A stretch of 64,000 nucleotides of DNA from NCBI GenBank assembly GCA_003255065.1, contig QAOA01001120.1, positions 120,250-184,249 of the forward strand, written 5' to 3'. The notes under the pieces were generated by a model. That model did no database searches and was not told the origin of the DNA. It worked only from the letters and a program-made list of their open reading frames with translations. The translations under genes were made by a program, and so were the position numbers. This DNA is from Cercis canadensis (lineage: Eukaryota; Streptophyta; Magnoliopsida; Fabales; Fabaceae). This document shows, in pieces, positions 33,424 to 45,854 of this stretch (the stretch's first letter is position 1; every line of letters starts with the position of its first letter).

Positions 33424-36170
33424 CTTCTTTGATAAGGAAAAAGAATCCCTCGCAGACAAAGGAAAGCAGACAAAGAACCACACAGGAAAAAGCAGACAAG
33501 GGAGCTTAGGTTTCACAGTTTCTTCGCTTCAAGGGCACGGACGTGGGTTTTAAGAGAGAGATAGACAGATAGAGAGAGAAATGTGTGGATCAATGCAACA
33601 CTTAGCTTCACTAAGAAGGACTGACAACCAAGCTAGAGTGGCACAGAAATAAATAAAACTATATTATATTGTAGAAAAATCACCTCATGAAGAAGAATAA
33701 GAGAAATTAATGGGCTCTGAGCTAGCTATAAGCTGTTTGATGATATCAGAAATTAAGGTGCACAATGAGGGTTTCCTAACCTGTAGCTACCTCCTGTTGA
33801 CCCCTTGTTATAATCCTCAAGTGGGTTAATGTTTTCTTTCATTAATTTTTTTAGTATATGGAATAAGAAAATATGCTTTGGTAAATGTCCGTTGAATGGG
33901 AGACCTTACTCCCAAAAATTTGCCACATTACAATGAAGAAAATCTGCTTAACTGTCAATTACTAAACTCACACAGTCATATACAGTAAACTTGTTTTGTA
34001 TTTTTCCTATTTAACTTATGGGTTTTGTTTGTTTTTCTTCATTACAATAAGAAATGAAATCTAATCTGTCTTCAATTTACACAGACACATAGTCAAAGTC
34101 AGAGAAGAATGATACAGGCCTTTTTCAGCTCATGCCAATATTCCAATATACCTTATTATTATTATTATCATTATTGTTTGTTATAACAATTTTTATTATT
34201 ATTTCAAGTACTGCCAAAAGTCTATAACTATACTCTGCATTTGAATTTGGACAAGTGAGCGTGTGCTTGTATAAATATTTGGGCTATAATTCTTTTTGAC
34301 CCGTTATAAGCCTGTTAAGAGCTAGCTATAAATATAATTTACTTAAGCTTAATTAATTATTTTATACATTGAGGGTTTGTAAAGGTGCAGTCAACTAATC
34401 AAAAGATGAAGATCCAGTGGCTAACCTTGAATCATGTTCATAAAAGTGGAGAATTTGCATCAAATTCAGTGTAAGTGTCAAACCTGGGGGTTCTGTCTCC
34501 ATTGCAAATATAGTCATTATTCACTAAGAACATACGTGATATTAATTAATCAATTTTCTAAGTTTAAATCTTTTGGGTTATCGGGATGCAGCGATGGCTG
34601 CCTATGGATGATGCATCATGATTCCGGATCCTAGGAGTATTAAAAATTTAGGAATTAAGTGAAGTTAAACAAGCTAAAGAAAATGACCATTAAACCCCAC
34701 AAGTTTTAGGAATGTCTAGTTTGTAATTTTGTCCTAATTTTTGTACTTTTTTTTTTTTTTTTTTTNTTTTTTTACTTTAATGAATTGCTTAATTTCTGGA
34801 GTGATGCTACCTCTAAAACTCTTATACTTCATAACTCTACACAATTACTTATATAAGTGGTTCTGTTTGAGTTCAGAGAACCAAGTTTTCCCAATTAAAT
34901 TCAAAAGACACATTTATACTAGTTGTAAATAAAAGAGTCCTATGAATAATATCAATCTAAGAGAAATATTTTTTTTTTCTAATACTTTGAGTTTTAGCAT
35001 AAAACCCACAACTCAATTTCAATACCACTTGATCATAAGTCATTTGGTAATCTAAGATAAATATTAACCACATACAATTTACATTCACATTGTCACATAT
35101 TTACATATATAGTTAACACTATTTGAGGCGTTATATAGAAACAAATTTAAGTGGATGGAGTTAAATTAAATTTGTGTCAATGTAAATATGTATTGCATGT
35201 TATGAGTCTAATCTATGTGTAAATAGGATTAATCTTATTCTAACTTGTTTATGGCAGTTTATGTAGATTCTCTTTTGTGTTCTGTAAAAAGGGAGGGGCT
35301 TTGGCTGTTACTTGAGACCACATTTGTTTGGTAGTACGTGATACATGGATAGTATCACAATGTCCCTTGACCACCCTTGTCTTGAACTCTTGTGATCAAA
35401 GTGTTACCTTTGTCATACATGCTGACAGCATCTTTCGTGTACATATTTTTAACTATCAACTAAACTGGTTGCTAGTATATATCCGAAATATTGCAGAAAT
35501 ATGGTGAAAGCCAACAAACTAGATTGTCTGCATCTTACCCTATTTCGGTTACTATATGACACATGAGACACATACCATATATTTTGTACGAACTGTTTTA
35601 TTATATAGGTTATATTTTCTTGTTAAATTCATGTGTTTGAGAATGGGATTCAAATTTTTTGATACTTTTGACTACAATTCTATATTTGAATACAAAATTC
35701 ACAAGTTCTAATAACAATTTCAGTACCATTCAACTATAAATCGTTTGATATTTGAGATTCAATTTTAAATCGTTGATATGACAAGAAACTTGCAATAGTG
35801 TTAAATCTACTATTATTTTCTCATAATACTCTAAAAAAGCAAGTTTTAATTTAATTTACATCTTATAATTTTAACGAAATATAATTACTTAAAATTTTAT
35901 CTCAAGACTTAGATTTAACTGAGATCCACATATAATTAATTTACCACCATATACAAACAACTAGCATTTTCACAACTTTTACTCTTGACCTTACAACACA
36001 GGTATCGTCCTCTTTTCTTGATGCTTTTCGTGTTTCATACCTATGCATATCCTAAATTTTTTAAACGTGCAAATGCACCACTATTTCATAAGGTTATGAT
36101 AGTTGGATTTTAAATGAGAATTTAAGAATATAATATTCCACCACGTTTTATATATGCATATATATGGTTG
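33424..36170. other. NAC gene upstream region and intergenic DNA
   Basis: The first part is probably the untranslated exon and promoter of the NAC gene (GAGA-rich segment near 33558-33585). Beyond it, AT-rich DNA with an (ATT)n tract near 34145-34165 and an N inside a poly(T) run at 34766. No gene supported. Confidence 0.5.
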
Positions 36171-36173
36171 TGC

Positions 36174-36213
<40 letters not shown>

Positions 36214-36234
36214 NATATGTGCGTGTGTGTGTCT
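36171..36234. repeat. Compound (TA)n(TG)n microsatellite with an N
   Basis: TA repeats pass into TG repeats, are broken by an N at 36214 and resume as ATATGTGCGTGTG. Length is uncertain at the N. Confidence 0.9.
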
Positions 36235-36549
36235 AAGAATTACACAATTAGGATTAATTGGTTAAAAGGAAAATGTAATAAGGTCACTATATATATGTGG
36301 ATGAGAATAGTTTTGGTAAGTGGATGAGAATTGAGAAGGGTAGGGTTTTGGCATGTCATTATTAGGAGATGAAGAAGGGTAAAAGTGAGAAAGCAAAATT
36401 CCTTAAAGTCCGTGGCTTATACACGTGCTGATCCAACACAAATACACAATCCAAGGTCTCGGTTAGATAAAACCCTAATAACAATTAAATAGTACCTCAA
36501 AGCCGGGATCTGAATGGCTTTGTTTCAATCACTCTTTTGAGTCTTTACA

Positions 36550-36753
36550 TCACACCCACAAACCAAAACCAAAACCAAAACTAAAACCAAAACCAAAACC
36601 AAAGGGATTCTCACGCAACCTCTTCTCTTCCATATATGCATTTAGCATTAGCTGGTCAAACACGCTGATGAAAATAATCAATGAAAAAAACCATTTTATG
36701 GCTCTCATTATAACTGTAACTTTCTCTCTTAACCCATTTATGTGCTGAACCAT
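36550..36753 (-). CDS. Questionable small open frame with Phe-Gly repeat end
   Basis: A 67-codon frame with a basic N-terminus, a hydrophobic segment (WFFSLIIFISVF) that could act as a signal anchor, a charged middle (MEEKRLRENP) and a C-terminal run of Gly-Phe repeats encoded by a TTTTGG hexanucleotide array at 36556-36600. The arrangement resembles a small secreted peptide precursor but matches no family that I know. It may be a chance frame over a microsatellite. Confidence 0.15.
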   Translation of the reverse strand: MVQHINGLREKVTVIMRAIKWFFSLIIFISVFDQLMLNAYMEEKRLRENPFGFGFGFSFGFGFGLWV

Positions 36754-37280
36754 TTTTAGTTAATTATGATCTGTGTTGCCGTTACCTTTACGAACACTAC
36801 ATAGCATTAATATTTTTTGCTTAATCATGGGAATCCTATGTCTGGTTTGGTCTCGTCTCTGATCTGGAGGTAAATGCTGCATGTTCTTATCTTTAAGGAG
36901 AACATATCTATGATCTATCTCTGAAATGAATGAATACAATAGATTGCTAGCTAGTTTGATGCATGGGGATTAGCATCTTTATGATCATCGTTAGGGCTGA
37001 TATCACAATGACATAATGGGCATAACAGATTCTCCCGATCCCCTTTTGGCTAGAATAAGAGAAACCCATTTGCATATATTTTAATTTTCAAAATCCCATT
37101 TGGATAAAAGGTGATTGAGTTAGAATAATGTTATTTGTATATTAGTTAGACCTATACTATTACATATTTGTTCAATTGTCAAGCTTTGAACTTCATTTTA
37201 AATAGGTCTAGTTAAATTTATACTGTGTCAATTATACAATATATAGATCTAATTATTAATTCGTGTATAAGAAACATTAT
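36754..37280. other. AT-rich intergenic DNA
   Basis: Nothing that I can support as a gene or element. Confidence 0.6.
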
Positions 37281-37289
37281 TATTAAATA

Positions 37290-37717
37290 GATAAGTACTA
37301 TGCTACACCCGCTCACTTGGGTGGGTTCAGGTAGGACTCACAAAGTGATTTTAGTGTTATTGTAAAAATTTTGAAAAATTAAGTCATTCAGTTTGTGCTA
37401 TAACATATAATTCCTTAAANTTGGGTGGGTTCAAGTAGGACCCACAAAGTGATTTTAGTGTCATTGCAAAAATTTTGAAAAATTAAGTCATTCAGTTTGT
37501 GCTATAACATATAATTCCTTAAAAAATTTAATAACGACATAATATATAAAAACGTGCTAAGAAACAATTTTTTCAAGTTTACTTTTTGACATGTTTTCTT
37601 ATATTATGCCGTTCTAGCATATACTAGGTGACTTAATTTTTTAAAATATTCTCAATGACACAAAAATCACATTGCAAATCCCACTCAATTGAAAAGAGGT
37701 GTAACATTGCCCTCACC
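37290..37717. mobile_element. Mutator-type MITE, copy 1, containing an assembly junction
   Basis: Ends GATAAGTACTATGCTACACC and, reverse-complemented at the right, GGTGAGGGCAATGTTACACC are inverted repeats (14 of 20). The element is flanked by TATTAAATA at 37281-37289 and 37718-37726, a 9-bp target duplication typical of Mutator-like elements. Internally it is palindromic. A segment of 103 bp (37317-37419) is repeated with four differences at 37421-37523, on either side of an N, so the apparent length is inflated. No transposase. Same family as 57375-57760. Confidence 0.78.
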
Positions 37718-37726
37718 TATTAAATA

Positions 37727-38259
37727 ATACTACCTACATAACACTTAAATTCACAATGATACAAGTAACTCCTTCTAAATTCAATAGCCCCACTTAATTT
37801 TTTTCTTATTATTAAACTCAAATGTAACCATTTGGACAATAATGTATAATTGTGGATCATTGAGTAGTAGAGACGATATATCCAGTGACCTAACCAAGAT
37901 TGAAACTCAGGATTCTGCCATATAATTTTTTGTGTACAGTTCGTGGTTATATATTTACCTAGAGATATATAAATAGAATTATTTCAAGTTAATTAGAGGA
38001 ATATAGTTGCAAGCATACGTAAGGTACTATAATAATATTATAATACATACAGCTTTAACTACCAAGTTGTATGCATGATACACAAGTTTGAAGAAGCAGA
38101 ACGTGAGTCCTTGACGAACCAGTTGTTGCGCAATCCATTCTAAATAACTAAATAAATCTCCAAAAGGCATAGAGCGCCGCTTCTTGGCTTTGCTTTTGGA
38201 GACACATTGAACCTGAAAGTCGTATCCTTATTTACACCAATTTTCTGATGCGTTAGGCT
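37727..38259. other. Intergenic DNA
   Basis: AT-rich in the first half and more balanced from about 38090 as the 3' flank of the next gene begins. No feature supported. Confidence 0.5.
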
Positions 38260-38448
38260 TCAGATTCTCACGCTCACCATGTGAAATTGGCAAGAAGCTT
38301 GTGATCTGATGCCAATCTTCTTTTGCGTCTGCTCAAAATCAAAACCTACGATTGTGAATGTTTCAATTCCCAAGTGTTCTGTTTTGCCAACATCATACCT
38401 GGACTGTTTCCTTTCGGGAATCAAAATTTTAGTTGTGTAAAGGGTTCC
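38260..38448 (-). pseudogene. Orphan exon-like open frame, unidentified
   Basis: On the minus strand an acceptor-like GTGAACAG precedes 62 open codons and a TGA at 38262-38260. The translation is balanced and protein-like (GTLYTTKILIPERKQ… and YDVGKTEHLGIETFTIVGF), unlike random AT-rich translation, but has no start codon in frame. It lies 149 bp past the stop of the spermidine-synthase-like gene on the same strand. It could be a terminal exon left from a lost gene, an alternative last exon, or part of that gene's 3' UTR. I do not recognise the family. Confidence 0.35.
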
Positions 38449-38596
38449 CTGTTCACATACACATGGAGGTTTTTACATGCACAAGAGGAAATATAGCATT
38501 GAAATTTTCCTTGTAATGGTTACAAAATCTTGATCTTCATCTCCTGTGCTACATCAGAACTATTGACTCAAAGTTACAAGCTATGAACAGGTAGGA

Positions 38597-41500
38597 TCAA
38601 ATTCTGGAAACAGCAGTACAGGGTCTCCAATGCTTCACATTTGTGCTTAGAGGAGCTGGGACGCTAGCCGACCATGATTCCAAATCTGGCAAGGGTCCAG
38701 TCAATGCCATAAAATTTGCACCATTTTCTCTTGGTAATCTCTTCCAATTTAACTGAAAGTCAAACATAAACTGTAAGCAACCTTAAAAGATGGCAATTAA
38801 AAAATCAGAGAACATAGTGTGTCAAAAACCGGAAGCACTGTAGAAGATAATGTATTCACAGAATCCATGATAATTTTTTCTTGGTTTTACATAATTAGTT
38901 TGAACAAGTTCATTAAATTCTAAACCCCACCAAAACAATCTTGGTTTTCTAACCATTCCATTAGGTTCAATTATGTCTAATCAAGGAACCACTGTTTATT
39001 TTATATATAAAAATACGGCTTCAAAAGTCTTAGGAGAAATTGGAATGCACATAAAAAGAAAAAAAAAAAGCTTAATTACAATTTTAATCCCCTATTTTAA
39101 CAACTTGAACTTTTTGGTCCACTTTTTTAAAAAATAAACTATTGAGTTCCTTTATATTCATAAAATGAATTATTGAGTTCCTTTATATTCATAAAATGTA
39201 CATTTTTTGTCCTTTTGTCTTTAAGTCAAAATTCTTAAATTTATTTCAAGATGTAAAGTTCTCTGATTCATAATCTCACCATCCATATTGAAGAGTTACA
39301 TCTTGTGAATATTCCCACTTAATTTCAGCTCAATTTAACGGTGAAACTTAGCCAAAAATACCAAAACCATAAATTTTCATCTAACCAAAAATTTAGACTC
39401 ATTCATCGTTAGATTATGCTGAAATTTAGTGGGGAGTTCACAAGATGTAACTCTTCAATCTGGACAGTAGGATTATGAATCAGAGAACTTTACATCTTGA
39501 AATAAACCTAAGAATTTTGACTTAAAGACAAAAGGACCAAAATTGTACATTTTATGAATATAGAGGGACTCAATAGTTCATTTTTAAAGAAGGGAGACCA
39601 AAAAGTTCAAGTTGTTAAAATAAAGAAACTAAAATTGCAATTAAGCCAAAACAAAAATATTAATTCAGAGGTCCATTATTTACATCTCCATAGAATTCAC
39701 ATCAACAACCACAACACACAGATATCATCCTTTTCATTTCTCTTTTTTTCTTTTCTTTCCAACAACTGATTAACCATATGAATGACCTCTCTGGATGTAC
39801 CTCAGAAAATAAATCAGTGCATTTTGACTTGCACTTGATAGAAATGACCTCGTTTTCTTTCTTTCTTTCTTTCTTTCTTGTTTGCTAGCCATCATAAAAG
39901 AACAGTAAATTCCTTTATTGGGCATCTTAACTCATACTATCTGTTAAAGCCATTCAGCGCTATGGAACAACTAAACAGACCCTGAAATCTATTTCTGTCT
40001 ATACTTTCCTGAACATAGACTAAGGCCTTAGAATCTATGTATTTTGGACTTATCTTGAGTTTAGTAAACAAAAATTACTTGCTTTGTCCTGCATAGACAA
40101 TACCATGATAAGATAATGCATGAAACAGTGCAGGAATCGTGACAAACATAATGCTATTATCAGCAACAGAAGCCCTACTTGTCCAGGAAATGCTTTGGAT
40201 AATGCTTTCAATGTTGGATTTTGTAACCATAACCCCTCATCTGATAAATTTTCTAGATAATCACTTCCATCCACGACGCTAGTTCCTCCATCAATCCCAC
40301 CGCAGTTCACCATAAAACGACCATTGGGCATCAATCTATCTTGTAATTCCAACCAAGTACTGACCTGTCAAAGACAATTAGAAAGAACTATGAAACATAA
40401 TGCAAGTATGCCACCAAATGTTAAAAGATTATGTATTTTTGTTTCACTCGCATTGAGAACCACAAGGAAAGAACAAGTAAATCAGATAAGCAGATTGCCA
40501 GAATTTGCTCATACACACTTCAAAATTATCAATCTCAATGGTTTTATTTTGGAACATATTAGGCTTAACATCTGCTTTAGGATTTCATGATCCTCATTTG
40601 AGTAAACATTTCATATCACGTTTATGATGAAGAAAAAAGCTGAAACAGAGCTAGAGACAGTAGGAAACCCTTCCTCTGATGGCTAATGCCTTGACTTTCA
40701 AATAGGAGGGAAGCACCTAAATAGTGGCTTGTGAATTGTGATATGGATAAGAGAAACATGACCTTTTCTCTTACAACAACAGAGGGAGATGAAATAAAAG
40801 GATACTGAAAATCCAAAAACTAATATAGATGCTCATCACCAAGACAAGAAAAATCACTGTTTTTTTTGGTGGATTATCAGAAGTGTTGATTCCTAATTTT
40901 GTCTTTTCATTGAGGATGGTGCAACTTCTGGGCTTCCTGCAACTTCCTTTTCTAATTAACTTGATCTCCTTCTGCTTCACCAAAGCAAAAGTAGCCTCTG
41001 TAGATGTAGAAGTAAAAGTATATATCTCTGGATCTAAAATCCCATGTCTTCACTTTAATGTTTTCCATGTTTTGTCAATAAAATCATTTTCTTCAGTTAA
41101 ATATCTCAAGGCTTTCTCTGTGCATTATTCCCCGATATTTTACTTTTAAATTTATCAGGCAGACATGTACAAAACTAGACATTCACTTTGGTTCCTGTAT
41201 TTCCTGGACGTACAATTGAGTAATCTATCCTATATGCTAAGATGCCCCTTATAGAAATTTGGCTTGAGAAATGAAGTCATGTTGATAGGAGTAAATAAAA
41301 GAAAAAACAAAACAAATTATTATATCTTTTTATGGGCATAAGCTTAAATCTAACAAGGCAATAATTATACTAACAGGGATCATACGCTGTGGTTAGCTAA
41401 ACAAACTTCAAAATTACCTAGAAAACGAAAAATCTGTATGTAGGAAAACAACCACATACCTCTTCCAGCTGAGGCAAAGCTTTTCCATCAGCAAACAAGT

Positions 41501-44500
41501 CAACAACAATGCCTGACAATTTTTCACACATAAGTTGGCCAACAATAACAAAACAACTTCCGATTCAAAATGAATGAGGAGAAAAGCAATCTTCAAAATT
41601 TACCGCATGAATCACAGATGCATCTTTATTATTATTCAATTGTGGTTCACTGCATCTATATTATCAATTCAATTGTGCTTCATTGTTTCCTCATATTTTT
41701 TTAGTTCCTAGACATAAGTAAACAGGTGGAATGAAATGCCAACCACATAGAGTTTGTTGATCAGAAGGATAGAATGGACTACAGAATTAAGCAAAGGTAG
41801 TTGCAAATATCTGACCAGTCACAAATATTAAAAATCAATACTGAACTAACAGCTATATGAAATGTGAATAACTCACCAGCATATTTTCTGTACAAATTCT
41901 CTGAGGGAACAAAGACATCGCCAATATGAACATTAAGTATGCCACCATCTTCTGTCATCTTCTCCAGATCAGACAGACCAAAATAATCTCTCGCTTTATC
42001 AATCAACTAAAAATGTTTTCGGGTTAGAGGACATGAGATGTAAGGAAATTGCTACCGCCATTATCTTAGTAAAACCAAAACCTCAAACCATGCAACTAAA
42101 GGCTAGAGTGAATCTCCTCATTGATATGAAATATGGAAAATCCTAGTGATATACAATTTAAGAAACAATTCCATGAACGCTTGATAGCTAGTATCAGCCT
42201 CTCAAGGAGGCATAGTAAGTCTAGCCACCAAACTAGCAAGTAAAATATGTCACATTGGTTAAGGGAAAAGTTATCAACAGCCTAGTTCTCATGTGCCTTT
42301 TAGCCACCCAGATACCACAAGTACTATGTATTTTCTTTCTTTTGATTTTTGTAATACAAGTACTATTTTCCTGAGAAACACTGAATCAGGAGTTGTAATT
42401 TTGATTATCAGGTTTCTATGGCAATCAGTATTTTGTTAGATTGGACAATTTTATTGCCTCTAGATTATTGAACCACTCACAAAGTTCAAACTGGTGAATT
42501 CCCCTGAATAATTAAGGAGACAAATCATAGAGACTCCATTTAAATATCTGAAAAATCTCATTGCAGAAAGACAATATGCATTACTATCTCATCAATCTCC
42601 CAGCCTTCAAGCTGCAGCGAAGGCCACAAGTCAAGCATCAGATTAGCAGAAGTTCCAGCACCCTGAAAGTTTTAGAAATAATATGATATCACTATGTGAT
42701 TGGGAATATCATTGATTATAAATTCAATGTAATATCTATGCCATCAGAAAATGAAATGAATTACCAAACCAAAGAAACCGATGGGACCTTTTGGAACAAT
42801 GGCTGGCAAGCTAGCACATTCGTCCTGTTTAGTGCAACAAGTTCAGAAACCCCTTAGATGAATCATTATTCTGTTACATATATAACAATACAAAGATGAA
42901 CCATTCACTCGCATACAAGTAACAATTTTAGCAATGATGAGACTTACTTATAGCAGTACTCTGTACTCTCCATGCATAAGAATGTGAAAACAAAAAAGAA
43001 AAACAGCAGCAAATATGAAATGAGATAAACTCATCTAAAATTTGCTAGCATAACATCAGAGGGTTAGCAGGGGAAAGCTGCTAATTTCACTACTTTCACC
43101 TTATATAACCATATGATGATCGGAAGAGAGGAATTTAAGGAACTTGAAATAAAATGCAAATGATTCTATCACTTTCAGACACTTGTAGAACTTAAAAATT
43201 GCTTGCTTGATATGGCATCAAGCACCAAGTATTAGTTTCTCCACATCTCATATAATTATACATTGGCTATTGCAGCTATCTATCTTAACTTTATTAGTTA
43301 TCATCTAGATTGCACATCATTCTTCCAGAAACATCACAAACAGGATACAGGAGAAAACTTGCAGGTTTTTGAGCCAAGAAGAAGTAAGTGGAAATTTCAC
43401 AGCATACAACCTTCAACATTGTAATTGAAAGTTCAGGACTTAATGGTGATCTGATGGCACCAGATTCTTGATGGGAGGTGTTTTAATGGTTACAAGATAC
43501 GTTTCATCAGACAATGAATACTATATTGGAGGTCATGCTCATCCCATAGCACCAAAATAATACTCATACAATGAGTAGTACCATGAAACGAGCATCATCA
43601 ATTGCATAAATAAGCTGATGTCCTAAGGACAACTTTCAGAGGTAAATACATTATAGATTAGGTCCAGGCACTAGTTAGTACATCTTGACAATTGTTTGAC
43701 AGGGGTGCACCCCGGGATACCATTTTCACCGTTAATACAATGCTGACACCATCACTTTTTCTCAAGTTAAAATAAAAAAAATCCTCTGAAGTCAAGTTAA
43801 TGATTCATATCTACAATATATCAGTGTCCATGGGTTAAGCTTTAAGCAGAAAAATAAAATGAATAGCAGTTTAAACACACTTATGCATGCATGTCAGCAA
43901 ACTCTGAGGGAGGAAATTTAAAAATACTTAGCCATGTACAACTCCTATTACCAATTTCATCATAACTCTGACAAATGTATTACAATACAGGAACAGGATA
44001 AGGGTGTTCATGAGCTCTTCAATTTAACACTAAGAAGCTCGATATTGACATTATCATTGTTGTGTTTTTTTTTTCCCAGTAAATGCTAGAGTCACATGAT
44101 CATTTTCCTTTTTTCTTTATGGGCACGTCTCTAAGTCTGTGTTTTACATAGATAACCTGCATATACGTAAGCAGGCACTAAAACAGAGAAGGAAAAGTGA
44201 CATACCCAGTAGGCACCAGTCCATTTTGTCTCCTTGTAAAGAATGCTATGAAGATTATCTGCAATAGAAGAAATAAAAAATCGGACAAATTAGTCATCCT
44301 TAAAATATTAAGCACCATTTTGATTTTGAAGAAGACTGGTATTGCCGTGGCAAGATGGTAGGAGAAAATATAAAAGGGGTTTCAAGTTCGTGTCTTTTAT
44401 AAGACCCAGTTTAGATACTTTTCAGTTCTGAGCATTATTGAAGTTTGAGGAACAGAATAAAACTTAGAGGGAGAGAGAGAGTACTAGTTGAATCAAGGAT

Positions 44501-44818
44501 TAGCATTCTGGATTTTGGAGTGTCCACAATTTTTATGTCATTGTACTCGGTTTTCATAGTGGTCAGCACTTGAAAGCTTTCTTCTTCTTCTTCTTCCTCC
44601 TCTTGTTGTGCAGCAGCAGAAGTGGGAGCAGAAGATGAGGATTCTGCATTGGAGTTTACTTGGTGGGTGCACAACAAAGTCGAGGCCTTTCCACTGCGAA
44701 GACTAATAGAGTGCCACTGCCATGCTCGAATTGGAGCAATGGGAAAAGGAAAGGAGCAGCTACTATTGGTAATGCTGGGAAGCGCCAATTGGGTTAACGG
44801 CAACGCGCATCCTATCAT
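38597..44818 (-). CDS. Spermidine-synthase-like SAM-dependent methyltransferase-fold protein, probably plastidial
   Basis: Exons: 44818-44485, 44258-44206, 42824-42765, 42662-42585, 42006-41877, 41512-41460, 40364-40179, 38752-38597; 349 codons. The first ~70 residues are rich in Ser, Ala and Pro and poor in acids, as in a transit peptide, and are followed by a poly-Glu run. The fold core follows: LYKETKWTGAYWDE, then the nucleotide-binding motif FFGLGAGTSA (~146-155), the acidic strand-end region EGWEIDEI, GILNVHIGD, and VVDLFADGKALPQLEE. The C-terminal third carries LMPNGRFMVNCGG and LPRENGANFMALTGPLPD. The family is annotated as spermidine-synthase-like in plants, but I cannot confirm aminopropyltransferase catalytic residues, so substrate and reaction are unknown. 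It lies tandem to the myosin gene, 1.0 kb downstream of its stop. Confidence 0.85.
39070..39646. mobile_element. 577-bp foldback element in the last intron of the spermidine-synthase-like gene
   Basis: Two arms of about 240-270 bp are reverse complements. The left arm begins GCTTAATTACAATTTTAA and the right arm, reversed, GGCTTAATTGCAATTTTAG. Both share AACAACTTGAACTTTTTGGTC, GACTTAAAG/CTTTAAGTC and GAAGAGTTACATCTTGTGAA blocks. The left arm has a small internal tandem duplication (ATTGAGTTCCTTTATATTC twice) missing from the right arm. The spacer is ~60 bp. No coding capacity. Target duplication is hidden by A-rich flanks. Confidence 0.82.
44564..44605 (-). repeat. Coding (GAA/GAG)n tract
   Basis: On the plus strand a TTC/TCC run in exon 1 of the spermidine-synthase-like gene. 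It encodes a Glu run between the presumed transit peptide and the folded domain. Length variation here would keep the frame. Confidence 0.85.
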
Positions 44819-44916
44819 TGTAGATTAGAATACCGGGGGAAATGGTAAGGACGATCCACTTGAGCGTGTTTACACTTTACAGGTTATCCAAAACTTTTCC
44901 TGAATGTTTCTATCTC

Positions 44917-44947
<31 letters not shown>

Positions 44948-45854
44948 CACTCTAGCAGTCTAGCTTCCTCTAATTTGATTCAATTGAGAATTGATTTTTT
45001 ATATTNATATTTTTTTTTCATTTAATTAGGTATTTATAGTTTTAAGTTTTTGTCATTGAGCTCTTGTTGTCAATGGCTATTATAACATCATTAAATAATT
45101 ATGTTAAAACATGATAAGTTAATATTTACCTAATTATGTTATAACACAATTAACGCAAGAATCTGATTCAAAATTTTTATTTGGCAGACCTTTTCTAAGC
45201 ATAATGGTTGGTCCCATTTTAAGTACTCCATTCAATTTTTTTTTAGTCTTTTTTAATTTTCACTTTCTCAAAATCAGAGTTTCATTAATTATTTTTTAAA
45301 ATTTTATCCATTATTTCCATTAAATTTTCAACTAAAATAAACTCTAAATAATTTAGGAGGATAAACAAATATCTTACAATATTTAAAACTATTTAATAAC
45401 TTTCTTAATTGGTGTGCATTTTCTTTAAACAATAAATAAAAATGACGAGGGAATACCATGTTTTAAGGCCATGCATAATAAGTAATAACCAAACAAATTG
45501 GAGGAAAGAGGACACTGCAAAGCAGAGGAGAAAGCAAAGAGGACAATCTTAAAATGGTACAATCAAGGAGACATTTATCTGTTACCAACTTACCATGTAC
45601 AAGAGGTTGAAATAAACTCAAAATTCTTTCCATTTCATTCTTTTTTGTAGTTTATACAACAATGTCAAAATTCACTATGGTCTTCCATCCTCATAAGGCC
45701 TAAATGAGCCAAAAATTGAAAAAAATGGGAACAAATCAAATAAAAACAAATAATTACAATTCCTCACCACTCAATTTCCTCTCTCTCCACACCAAAACCA
45801 AAATTAATGGCAAATGGGGAACTATACCTATACATCAACACCAAAATTTCACTC
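44819..45854. other. Intergenic region between tandem minus-strand genes
   Basis: Holds the 3' flank of the myosin gene and the promoter of the spermidine-synthase-like gene. It contains a (TA)n tract at 44919-44946 that could be confused with a TATA box and an N at 45006 in a T-rich run. No gene seen. Confidence 0.55.

Noticed and set aside
36556..36600. TTTTGG array as telomere repeat
   Set aside because: Plant telomere repeats are TTTAGGG; this is a short hexanucleotide microsatellite.
44919..44946. TA run as TATA box of the spermidine-synthase-like gene
   Set aside because: A 28-bp TA microsatellite ~100 bp upstream of the ATG; function as a promoter element cannot be separated from simple repeat.
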